64,000 bases of DNA, taken from positions 372,001 through 436,000 of the forward strand of contig NZ_CP081297.1 of assembly GCF_019711355.1 (NCBI RefSeq), in the 5' to 3' direction. This document shows positions 57,149 through 64,000 of this stretch, piece after piece. Position 1 is the stretch's first letter, and every line of letters starts with the position of its first letter. The DNA is from Qipengyuania psychrotolerans. GTDB taxonomy: Bacteria > Pseudomonadota > Alphaproteobacteria > Sphingomonadales > Sphingomonadaceae. A program made the position numbers and the translations under genes. The notes beneath the pieces are model-generated. The model ran no database searches. It was not told the DNA's origin and saw nothing but the letters and a program-made list of their open reading frames with translations.

Positions 57149-59254
57149 TCACATCTCGAACCGAACGCCCACGCGCGCGCTGAACGGGTCGGCGGGCTGG
57201 ATGTTATTGTTTCCGTGCGCGCTGGGATAGTAATCCTCGTCGAACAGATTCTCGATATTCAACTGCACGCTAAAGCGGTCGCTGACGGTGTAGTATGCCG
57301 CCGCATCCACCCGCCAATAGCTCGGCAGGACGACGGTGTTCGAGAAACTGGCAAACTGCTCCGACTGGTGGATAATGCCCAGTCCGAAGCCGAGCTTTTC
57401 GTTCACGTCGATACGGTTCCAAGCACTGATCGAGTGCTTGGGAAGCTGCTGAAGCCGCTGCCCGGCATCGCCGAATGCATTTTCGTTGAGCAATTCGCCA
57501 TCGAGATAGGTGTAACCGAGGTTTGCTTTCCAGAAGTCAGCAATTTCGCCCACGGCGCTGATTTCGAAACCTTCAATCCGGCTTTCGCCAGCAAGGATAG
57601 TCAGCGTGTCGTCTTCTGGTGAAGGTGCCTGGATATTTGTCCGCTCGAGGCGGAAAATAGCCGCGCTGAGCAACACCTTGTCGAGCGGTGCCCATTTCGC
57701 ACCGATTTCGTAATTGGTGAACTTCTCCGGTTCGAACTGTGCTTCTTCCTGCGACAGGATGAAGAACTGGTCACCAGCCTGCGGGAGGAAACTTTCCGAA
57801 TAAGACGCATAAAGCGAGAGGTCCGGCGACGGCTTGACGATCAGGCCTAGGCGCGGGCTGAACTTCTCGTCAACACGGTCGGCGGTTTCGTTCTCGATCA
57901 GGTTTGCCGTGTCGAGATCGAACCGGTCCCAGCGAACGCCTGCGACAAGTTCCAGGTATTCGCCGATCTCAAGCTGTTCCTGAACATAGAAGGACAGCGT
58001 TTCCAGATTGCTGTCACGCGAACGTGACGTGGGATCGAGCACATACGGCGGGATGAAAAGGACGTCGTCCAGCGGCGTTTCATTAGGGGCGAGGCCATCA
58101 GCGTCCGGTGCGCGGGTGAAGGACACGTTCTGGCGCTGGTTCGCGGAATCCTGACGGCTTGCTTCCATTCCGAACAGGAGCGTGGATGCCAGGTTTTCGC
58201 CAAGATCTGTTTCCCAGACAAAGTTCGCCTGACCGATCCAGTTGGTACGCTGCTGGGCATCGCGATAACCGCCCAAGGTCACCGTTTCGCCGTCAGTGCC
58301 CGACGGCACGATGTTGGCATATTCCTTGTCGTAGTCAGCGAACTGGACGGTAGCATTGGCAGTCAGCCCGCCGTTGAAGTCATGCTCCAGCCTCACGCGG
58401 CCAATGTGGACCTCGGCTTCTGCCTGGTTGAAGTCGGCATCGCCGAAGAATGTGCTGTCAAAACCGGTGAGCGGTCCGGTGCCTAGCGAGGGCAGACCGC
58501 GGTCGGTCACGCGCTTGTCACTGTCGAACGTATAGCTGGCGATCAGGGTCGTATCGGTGCCGAGGGCTGCGGTCAGTGTCGGCGAGACACCGATAAAGCG
58601 CCCTTCGTAGAAGTCGCGATCGTTGTCGAACTCTTCGTAAGTCGCGTTGAGGCGCAGGGCGACGTCATTCGAGACCGTCTGGTTCACGTCTGCCAGGAGG
58701 GCGAACGCCCCAAATGTATCGGCGGACGCTTCGCCGCTGACGAATGCATCGCCAAGCTCGGCTCTCTTGGCGACACGATTAATCGCGCCGCCGCCAGCAC
58801 CGCGTCCGAAAATCAACGCATTGGCGCCCTTGAGCACTTCGACACGCTCGATGTTGTAGAGCGACCGGTAATACTGCGCATCGTCGCGCAAGCCATCGAT
58901 GTAGAAATCCGCGGTGCTTTCCTGTCCGCGAATGAAGACCTCGTCGCGGTGTCCTTCGCCCGTTTCCATGCTGATGCCCGGCACATAACGCAGCGCATCG
59001 TTCAGCTGGCGGATTGCCTGGTCTTCGAGCTGGTCTTCGGTGATGAAGCTGACGGCCTGCGGTACGTCGATCAGCGGGGTCGGGGTCTTGGTGGCCGTAG
59101 AACCGTCGTCATTGTCATAGCCATCATCCTGGTCGCCGCTGACAATGATGTCGGCAGGCAGGTAATCGCGTTCAGGCTGAGCTTCTTCGGCGGCGAGGGC
59201 AGGCGCGGATATTGCGGTCGTGGCAGCCAGAAGAGCCAGGGTGCTCAGTTTCAT
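57149..59254 (-). CDS. TonB-dependent siderophore receptor
   Basis: A 701-aa receptor: a signal peptide (cleaved after PALAAE), a plug domain (VPQAVSFITEDQLEDQAIRQLNDALRYVPGIS is the diagnostic stretch; EVLKGANALIFGRGAGGGAINRV follows), and a 22-strand barrel ending in the aromatic GVRFEM. Siderophore-type receptors of this branch take up iron chelates across the outer membrane using TonB energy. The TonB box is not obvious. A Fur-like box and nested repeats lie in the divergent region upstream, consistent with iron control. Which siderophore is taken up cannot be told. Confidence 0.9.
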   Translation of the reverse strand: MKLSTLALLAATTAISAPALAAEEAQPERDYLPADIIVSGDQDDGYDNDDGSTATKTPTPLIDVPQAVSFITEDQLEDQAIRQLNDALRYVPGISMETGEGHRDEVFIRGQESTADFYIDGLRDDAQYYRSLYNIERVEVLKGANALIFGRGAGGGAINRVAKRAELGDAFVSGEASADTFGAFALLADVNQTVSNDVALRLNATYEEFDNDRDFYEGRFIGVSPTLTAALGTDTTLIASYTFDSDKRVTDRGLPSLGTGPLTGFDSTFFGDADFNQAEAEVHIGRVRLEHDFNGGLTANATVQFADYDKEYANIVPSGTDGETVTLGGYRDAQQRTNWIGQANFVWETDLGENLASTLLFGMEASRQDSANQRQNVSFTRAPDADGLAPNETPLDDVLFIPPYVLDPTSRSRDSNLETLSFYVQEQLEIGEYLELVAGVRWDRFDLDTANLIENETADRVDEKFSPRLGLIVKPSPDLSLYASYSESFLPQAGDQFFILSQEEAQFEPEKFTNYEIGAKWAPLDKVLLSAAIFRLERTNIQAPSPEDDTLTILAGESRIEGFEISAVGEIADFWKANLGYTYLDGELLNENAFGDAGQRLQQLPKHSISAWNRIDVNEKLGFGLGIIHQSEQFASFSNTVVLPSYWRVDAAAYYTVSDRFSVQLNIENLFDEDYYPSAHGNNNIQPADPFSARVGVRFEM

Positions 59255-59267
59255 AAAATACTTTCTA

Positions 59268-59369
59268 ACTCTTGCGATTGATTCTCAACTTGTGAGGCCC
59301 CTGCTATTGAGAGCTATTCTCATTAGCAACCCGAAACTGGCCTCTGGCGGGTGAAAAAATCGCAAGAGT
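59268..59369. repeat. 12-bp perfect inverted repeat flanking the Fur-like box
   Basis: ACTCTTGCGATT (59268-59279) and AATCGCAAGAGT (59358-59369) are perfect complements 78 bases apart. The centre (59318) nearly coincides with that of the inner palindrome (59315). A partial third copy, ATCGCAA, is at 59381-59387. Confidence 0.55.
59306..59324. promoter_or_regulatory. Fur-like iron box in the TonB receptor/arsC divergent region
   Basis: ATTGAGAGCTATTCTCATT: arms TGAGA/TCTCA around five bases, resembling Fur boxes read as AATGAGAAT on the minus strand. A second pair CTCA/TGAG is at 59284-59296. The site is about 50 bases from the receptor start. Confidence 0.5.
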
Positions 59370-59427
59370 GACTTTTACTGATCGCAACAGACGATTAGAT
59401 GCTGCGCGAACGAGAACAGGAGAACTC

Positions 59428-59772
59428 ATGAAGGCGACCATCTGGCACAACCCGAAATGCGGCACTTCGCGCAAGACACTGGCTATCCTGGAAAGCCTTT
59501 CGGGCGTCGAGGTCGAGGTTGTCGAGTATCTGAAGAACCCGCCCAGCCGCGAGAAACTGGCCCAGCTTTACAACGATGCGGGGATCACACCGAATGAAGG
59601 GCTGCGCACGCGCGGTACCGACGCCGAAGAACGCGGGCTGCCGGGTGCCGAAGCGAGTGTCGTACTCGACGCGATGGCAGCAGAGCCGAGTCTGATTGAG
59701 CGCCCTATTGTCGAGACAGAGAAAGGGGTCCGCCTCTGCCGTCCACAGGACAGGGTGCTCGAAATCCTCTAG
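59428..59772 (+). CDS. arsC: arsenate reductase, glutaredoxin-coupled ArsC family
   Basis: A 114-aa thioredoxin-fold protein. The catalytic cysteine is in HNPKCGTSRKTL at residue 11, with the arginines RPIVETEKGVRLCRP near residue 90 that bind arsenate in this family. It reduces arsenate to arsenite with glutathione and glutaredoxin. YffB-type relatives without arsenate activity have the same fold. The start at 59428 follows AGGAGAA; a GTG 20 codons earlier lies in the regulatory repeat and is rejected. The gene is divergent from the TonB receptor. Its stop codon shares CTAG with the convergent MFS gene. No arsR, arsB or acr3 is next to it. Confidence 0.83.
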   Translation: MKATIWHNPKCGTSRKTLAILESLSGVEVEVVEYLKNPPSREKLAQLYNDAGITPNEGLRTRGTDAEERGLPGAEASVVLDAMAAEPSLIERPIVETEKGVRLCRPQDRVLEIL

Positions 59773-61124
59773 GGGCGATCGATGGTGAGCATGGTGTCCC
59801 GTTGCAGACTGACCCAGCCATAAACGAACACCGCCACGCAAAGCGCCACGATCAGGCCAAACCCTAGCCAGTCAGAATGGCCGTAAAGGTATACGCCCAG
59901 CGCCGGGGCATAGATATAGCTCGCCCCGGCGACCGAAGCTGTCACGCCGGACGCCTGTCCCTGTTCGGCGCGGGTCACCGCCAGCGAGGTGCCTGAAGTG
60001 GCGCCAGGGCGGAATAATCCGAAGCCGAGTGACGCGATAGCAAAGGTCAGCGCGATCGAGTGAATATCGTTAGCAAGGCCAAGCATCGCCACGCCGAAAC
60101 CGGCGATGGCGATTCCAGCCAGCGTCGCTGAGCGCGGGCCTAGGTTGAGGCGCGGGATCAGTCCCCACTGGGCGAGCAGAGTTGCGATTGCTCCTGCCAT
60201 GAGCACTAGGCCCACTGGTCCTGTCCCCTCGGCAGGTGTGTCGCGCAGGCCGAGGCGATCGAGCACCAGGAACCCCGATATTCCCAGAACCATCGCCTGT
60301 GCGTGACCGCCAAGCAGGCCGACCGTTACCCATGGACGCAGCCGAGGTTCGAACCATCGCAGCTTGTGCGGCTCGACCTCTTCCTCGTCTTCGTCCTCGT
60401 CCTCTTCAAGTTCGGTGGCGTGCGAAGCCCCGGCATACGGCGCATCGTAGGCGGTCCCCCGGGCAGGAAATTGCGGCTCGTCATTGGGCAAGCGAAGCCG
60501 CAGCGCCGTGAGCGTGATCACTCCGATCAGGGCGAAGATAATGAACGGGCCCGTCAGGCCGACAAAAGGCAGGACCATCAGCGGAGCAAGTGCAGGGCCA
60601 ATGACCGTCCCAAGGCCAAAGCTGGACGCGATGAGCGATAGCGCCTGCGTGCGTTGGGCACGGGGCGTCCGGCTGGCGACATAGGCCTGGACGGCAGGCG
60701 GGGCGGCACTTCCGAAGCCGCCATAAAGACTGCGCGCAGCGGCAAAGGCCAGCAATGCCCCGGTGCCGCTCAACAGCCCGATCAGCCCGAACCACAGTGC
60801 CAGGCCGCACAGGGCCATCGAGACAACAAAGCCAATCATACCCACTGCCATCATCGCCTTGCGGCCGCGCCGGTCGGAACGCTCTGCCCACAAGGGAGCG
60901 CAGATGACCCACAACAATGCTGACCAGCTATAGGCGAGGCTGATCCACACATCGTCGATCTGCAAGGCGGTGCCGATCGAAGGCATCACCGATTGCATGG
61001 CCGTGTTGCCGGCCGCAGTGGTCAGCATGACGGCGAACAGCAAAGCCATACGCTCGCGCGAAATGGCGCGAGGCTTGCCTGCGGCTGGTGACGTCACGGC
61101 GTCTACGGGATCTGCATCGGCCAT
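59769..61124 (-). CDS. MFS transporter with an acidic central loop
   Basis: A 451-aa protein with 12 membrane helices. The family motif between helices 2 and 3 reads ERSDRRGRKAMM. The loop between helices 6 and 7 is unusual: ELEEDEDEDEEEVEPHKLRW near residue 225, a strongly acidic run followed by a basic patch. The drug:H+ antiporter branch is likely, with unknown substrate. The acidic loop could bind a metal or control gating; that is a guess. It ends at arsC's stop codon and is divergent from the PmtA-like gene. Confidence 0.8.
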   Translation of the reverse strand: MADADPVDAVTSPAAGKPRAISRERMALLFAVMLTTAAGNTAMQSVMPSIGTALQIDDVWISLAYSWSALLWVICAPLWAERSDRRGRKAMMAVGMIGFVVSMALCGLALWFGLIGLLSGTGALLAFAAARSLYGGFGSAAPPAVQAYVASRTPRAQRTQALSLIASSFGLGTVIGPALAPLMVLPFVGLTGPFIIFALIGVITLTALRLRLPNDEPQFPARGTAYDAPYAGASHATELEEDEDEDEEEVEPHKLRWFEPRLRPWVTVGLLGGHAQAMVLGISGFLVLDRLGLRDTPAEGTGPVGLVLMAGAIATLLAQWGLIPRLNLGPRSATLAGIAIAGFGVAMLGLANDIHSIALTFAIASLGFGLFRPGATSGTSLAVTRAEQGQASGVTASVAGASYIYAPALGVYLYGHSDWLGFGLIVALCVAVFVYGWVSLQRDTMLTIDRP

Positions 61125-61220
61125 GGGATAAGGGCGCTACGCCGACAGGCGCGGCCTTGCAATGCCCATGCGGCGCTGCCAGACGGTGCGCTTGTCTTTG
61201 GGTCGATTGAGGGGTCCGTC

Positions 61221-61856
61221 TTGACCGGGCACAATAGTGTTGCTGCGCTGGAAAGGCGCACTTTCAAAAAGAAAGCCGCGCGGCTGTTTGGCCAGTGGGG
61301 TGTGTTCTTCCGCGGTTTTCTCGAACATCCAAAGATGGTCGGGTCGATCATCCCCTCATCTCGTTTCACAATCGAGAAGATGCTCGCGCCGGTCAAATGG
61401 GACGAGTGCAAGCTATTCGTCGAATACGGGCCGGGTGTGGGCACGTTCTGCCAGGCGGTTCTGGACAGGTTGCCGCGCGACGGTGCGTTGATCGTCATCG
61501 ACACGAACCCGCTGTATATCGACTACCTGCGCAAGCATTTCGTGGACAGCCGCTTCAACGCGGTACTGGGTTCGGCGGCGGACGTGCAGGAAATCGTATC
61601 GGCGCACGGTCATGATCATGCCGACTATGTCCTTTCAGGCCTGCCGTTCTCGACGCTGCCCGACGGAGTTGGTCCGGCAATCGCGGAGGCGACATATGAG
61701 GTCATCCGTCCGGGCGGCGCTTTCCTCGTGTATCAGTTCTCGGCCAAGGCGCGTGACTATATGGCCCCGCATTTCGAGCGGATCGAGCGCGGCTTCGAAG
61801 CTTTGAATGTCTTGCCGTGCCAGCTGTTCTGGGGCTGGAAAGAGCCGAAAAACTAA
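61221..61856 (+). CDS. class I SAM-dependent methyltransferase, PmtA (phospholipid N-methyltransferase)-like
   Basis: A 211-aa methyltransferase. The SAM-binding motif I is VEYGPGVGTFCQAVL near residue 69, followed by acidic IVIDTNPLYIDYL near 92 and DYVLSGLPFSTLPDG near residue 136, the layout of alphaproteobacterial PmtA-like enzymes (phosphatidylethanolamine methylation). A cationic amphipathic N-terminus (RRTFKKKAARLFG) is compatible with membrane surface binding. Activity on phosphatidylethanolamine is inferred. The start is TTG at 61221 with GAGGGG upstream. Its TAA shares CTAA with the convergent membrane-protein gene (61853-61856). Confidence 0.75.
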   Translation: MTGHNSVAALERRTFKKKAARLFGQWGVFFRGFLEHPKMVGSIIPSSRFTIEKMLAPVKWDECKLFVEYGPGVGTFCQAVLDRLPRDGALIVIDTNPLYIDYLRKHFVDSRFNAVLGSAADVQEIVSAHGHDHADYVLSGLPFSTLPDGVGPAIAEATYEVIRPGGAFLVYQFSAKARDYMAPHFERIERGFEALNVLPCQLFWGWKEPKN

Positions 61857-62680
61857 GCTTCCTGTCCTCGGTCCGGAGTTTTCAGGCGCGTCATCTGGGC
61901 GTGGACGGAAGCAAGCACGCTGACCGATAACACAGCGCCCAAGCCGTCCAGCGCCCCGCCGAAAAGCGCGGCCCCGAAGCTTTCGACCTGATCACCGCCA
62001 AGCGCAAAGATCAGGCTCACTGCCCAGCTTGTCAGAAGAAAGAGCACAAAGGCTGCCACCGCGAGCAACAGGTAGAAGCCGAACAGGCGGAATGAATTGC
62101 CTTTCGTAAGGTGCCATGACCGCTGCAGTGCGGACACTGGATTGCGTTCACCCTCAACGCCGATCACCGCCGTGGTAAGCGAGAACTTGACTGTCAGGTA
62201 AAAGATCAGTGGGAGCATGAACAGACTTCCGACGGCCGCAATCCCGCCCATCCCTGCCGCAGCGGGGAGCGAAACGAGCACGAAAAACGGCATGAGAATG
62301 GCAATGATCTGGAGAACCTGCGCCGCAATGAAGCTGGGTAGCAGGCCAGCCGCTGCGCCGATCGCTTCGCCCACTGTGGGGGAGGCGCGGCGCCGCAACA
62401 ATGCAAACATCGCCAATTGCGCAAGGCTTGTAAGCAGGAACACGCCAAGCACCAGCCACCAGTATTCGGCGAACAGAGTGATCAGCGCAGCTTGCAGCAT
62501 CTCCATACTCGGCTCTGCAGAACCACCGAGCGATGCCTCGAGGCTGGCGCTGGGGAAAATGATCGCGGCAAAGGTCGCCGGAAGGAATACCAGCACTCCG
62601 GCAATGGTCGCCAGCAGCCCGAAGTTGCTGCGGATCATCGCCACAGCCTCGCTCCAGCCCTTGTCGAAGTCGAATTTCAT
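61853..62680 (-). CDS. six-helix membrane protein of unknown function
   Basis: A 275-aa protein with about six hydrophobic helices, beginning [21 protein letters not shown], a typical cytosolic leader before the first span. The layout resembles the membrane domain found in YciC/glycerophosphodiester-phosphodiesterase-like proteins (conserved [15 protein letters not shown] near residue 180), but no catalytic residues are seen. The ATG at 62680 has GGGGAA upstream; a longer frame adds an arginine-rich leader and is rejected. It is divergent from lipB. Confidence 0.7.
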   Translation of the reverse strand: MKFDFDKGWSEAVAMIRSNFGLLATIAGVLVFLPATFAAIIFPSASLEASLGGSAEPSMEMLQAALITLFAEYWWLVLGVFLLTSLAQLAMFALLRRRASPTVGEAIGAAAGLLPSFIAAQVLQIIAILMPFFVLVSLPAAAGMGGIAAVGSLFMLPLIFYLTVKFSLTTAVIGVEGERNPVSALQRSWHLTKGNSFRLFGFYLLLAVAAFVLFLLTSWAVSLIFALGGDQVESFGAALFGGALDGLGAVLSVSVLASVHAQMTRLKTPDRGQEA

Positions 62681-62739
62681 CGTGTTTCCCCTATCATTGG
62701 CTCTTGATAAGCGCGCCGGGCACCGCCACGCAATCACTG

Positions 62740-63411
62740 ATGGCCGAAATGCTCACTGATACTGTCGAATGGCGCGTGGAAGCGGGGCAATTGCCCTATC
62801 GCAGCGCGCTTGAAAGCATGGAAGATCGCAACCGGGCAATCTTTGAAGGCAAAGCGAACGAACTCGTGTGGATGCTCGAGCACCCGCCGGTTTACACCGC
62901 AGGTACGAGCGCGGACGGGGCAGAGCTGCTCGATCCGCGCTTCGAGGTGGTCGAGGCGGGGCGGGGCGGACGCTATACCTATCACGGGCCAGGCCAACGC
63001 ATCGGCTATGTCATGCTTGACCTGACGAAACGCGGGAAGGACGTCCGCTGCTTTGTCCATTCCCTAGAAGGCTGGGTCATCGCCGCACTGGGCGATCTGG
63101 GCGCCGAATGCTGGCGCGCAGAAGGGCGAGTGGGTATCTGGACACGCGATATCGATGGCCGCGAAGCAAAGATCGGCGCGATCGGTGTGCGGGTCAGGCG
63201 CTGGGTGACGATGCATGGCTTCTCGGTCAATCTGTCGCCCGACCTGTCGCATTTTACCGGCATCGTGCCATGCGGGATCGAAGAATTCGGTGTCACCAGC
63301 ATGGCAAAACTCGGCCATGATATTGCGCCTCACACATTCGATGAGGCATTGAAGCTGCGCGCAGGCGATTTTCTCGCCGCGCTGGAAGGAAAAGAGTGTT
63401 CGCTGCCATGA
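62740..63411 (+). CDS. lipB: octanoyl-[acyl carrier protein]:protein octanoyltransferase LipB
   Basis: A 223-aa LipB. The conserved [17 protein letters not shown] is near residue 76, the catalytic lysine in [13 protein letters not shown] near 147, and the catalytic cysteine in [15 protein letters not shown] near 182. It moves an octanoyl group from ACP to lipoyl domains of 2-oxoacid dehydrogenases and the glycine cleavage system. The start could be 62740 or the ATG at 62749; a TTG at 62704 is less likely. The lipoprotein gene starts at its stop codon (ATGA at 63408). Confidence 0.93.
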   Translation: MAEMLTDTVEWRVEAGQLPYRSALESMEDRNRAIFEGKANELVWMLEHPPVYTAGTSADGAELLDPRFEVVEAGRGGRYTYHGPGQRIGYVMLDLTKRGKDVRCFVHSLEGWVIAALGDLGAECWRAEGRVGIWTRDIDGREAKIGAIGVRVRRWVTMHGFSVNLSPDLSHFTGIVPCGIEEFGVTSMAKLGHDIAPHTFDEALKLRAGDFLAALEGKECSLP

Positions 63412-63737
63412 AACATTTTGCCATTTTGGCTACCGCCAGCCTGCTCCTTGCCGGCTGCAAGGATGAGCCGGCTGCACCCGGTCCCGAAAACGAAGCGCAG
63501 TCCGCCGAGGGAGAAGTGCTTGGCGGCACAATCAGTGACGACATGCTGCCGCTTGGCCATGTGACGTCGCAGGCCCCGCCGCTGCGTGAGAGCGAAACTG
63601 GCTCGAATGGCAGCGAAGATGAGGCCACATCAGCTTCGGAAACGGCCACCCCTGAGGCAGCCGAGCCTGAAGTTGCAGAGGCCGAGGCCGCAGCTGGACC
63701 CCGAGCCGAGCCCGAGCAATCGGCAGAGGAAGATTAA
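63408..63737 (+). CDS. small lipoprotein with acidic, Ala/Glu-rich tail
   Basis: A 109-aa protein: lipoprotein signal [17 protein letters not shown] (lipobox Cys17), then a low-complexity region rich in Glu, Ala, Ser and Pro with no recognised domain. Its start overlaps the lipB stop (ATGA), so it may be coupled to lipB. Its TAA stop shares TTAA with the convergent CitE-like gene (63734-63737). Function is unknown. Confidence 0.6.
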   Translation: MKHFAILATASLLLAGCKDEPAAPGPENEAQSAEGEVLGGTISDDMLPLGHVTSQAPPLRESETGSNGSEDEATSASETATPEAAEPEVAEAEAAAGPRAEPEQSAEED

Positions 63738-64000
63738 TCCTCGCCCAGCAAAGCCTTCGCCCGCGAGAGTTCCTTGTATCCCACGTGCCGCCCGCGAAAC
63801 GGCAAGGTTTCCGCGCCGGGATTGAGCGAGAACATCCCGATCAGTTCGCGCGCCTCGGCGATTTCGTCCTGTGACGGTGCGAAGGCGCTGTTGATCGCCT
63901 CGACCTGCGATGGGTGAACGGCCATCATTCCCGTAAACCCGTCGGCCCTTGCGGCCAGGGCCGCGCGCTGGGCACCTTCGGCGTCGCGGGTGTCGCGAAA
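63734..64000 (-). CDS. CoA ester lyase (CitE/HpcH-HpaI family), C-terminal part (5' end off the window)
   Basis: The minus-strand frame enters at base 64000 and ends at 63734, giving 88 residues. They include GFTGMMAVHPSQVEAIN and a C-terminal SLNPGAETLPFRGRHVG, typical of the C-terminal half of CitE-like beta-lyases (citrate lyase beta-subunit or malyl-/beta-methylmalyl-CoA lyase relatives). The catalytic residues and start are outside. A free-standing CitE-like enzyme rather than a citrate lyase complex is usual here. The stop codon overlaps that of the lipoprotein gene. Confidence 0.72.
   Translation of the reverse strand, partial: FRDTRDAEGAQRAALAARADGFTGMMAVHPSQVEAINSAFAPSQDEIAEARELIGMFSLNPGAETLPFRGRHVGYKELSRAKALLGED

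Overview
The window looks like chromosome of an aerobic, carotenoid-producing alphaproteobacterium of the Sphingomonadales, most likely the Erythrobacter/Altererythrobacter group. Evidence seen in the sequence: high GC with dense, often overlapping genes; a crtY-crtI-crtB carotenoid cluster; EcfG-type (general stress sigma factor) promoter motifs; many secreted peptidases and a TonB receptor; and an alphaproteobacterial che gene order. I see no rRNA, tRNA, CRISPR, phage or insertion-sequence genes. The genus is inference from gene content only.

Layout. 1-8.7 kb: end of a methylmalonate-semialdehyde dehydrogenase gene, a DUF819 membrane protein, an SDR enzyme, a PhoX-like exported protein, dps behind a stress-type promoter, a pgl-nudix pair, dinB and a Bcr/CflA exporter. 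8.7-16.6 kb (all minus strand): crtY-crtI-log-crtB followed, with very short gaps, by an acyl-CoA carboxylase pair whose subunits are separated by a 38-codon reading frame that overlaps both. 16.7-23.1 kb: an OmpV/MipA outer-membrane protein and three exported peptidase/amidohydrolase genes. 23.2-30.5 kb: a 49-aa small gene, an amino acid:Na+ symporter, secE-nusG, then a minus-strand island (ethylene-receptor-like histidine kinase, CPBP protease, PspA) before rplK-rplA.

30.6-41.1 kb: DUF2339 giant membrane protein, a CinA-like protein, a flavin monooxygenase, then a surface-polysaccharide group (sugar transferase, polymerase, flippase, glycosyltransferase) headed by a PilZ c-di-GMP receptor. 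41.2-45.7 kb: a LacI regulator and a 1109-aa exported beta-propeller/amidohydrolase fusion. 45.7-54.0 kb: chemotaxis block cheA-cheW-cheY-cheB-cheR plus a GGDEF/EAL enzyme and a methyl-accepting protein without a periplasmic sensor. 54.0-64.0 kb: MATE exporter, class II aldolase, zinc-ribbon protein, orphan 2Fe-2S subunit, TonB siderophore receptor with a Fur-like divergent promoter, arsC, an MFS exporter, a PmtA-like methyltransferase, a membrane protein, lipB, a small lipoprotein and the end of a CitE-like lyase gene.

Themes. c-di-GMP parts (PilZ, GGDEF/EAL) sit near both the polysaccharide and the chemotaxis genes. Stress functions (dps, PspA, dinB, HWE kinase, EcfG motifs) recur. Compactness is extreme: five convergent pairs share their stop codons, and many operon junctions are ATGA or TAATG overlaps. 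The most striking single item is the histidine kinase, whose membrane domain matches the copper/ethylene-binding residues of plant ETR1 position for position. All calls come from reading the sequence; no database search was run.
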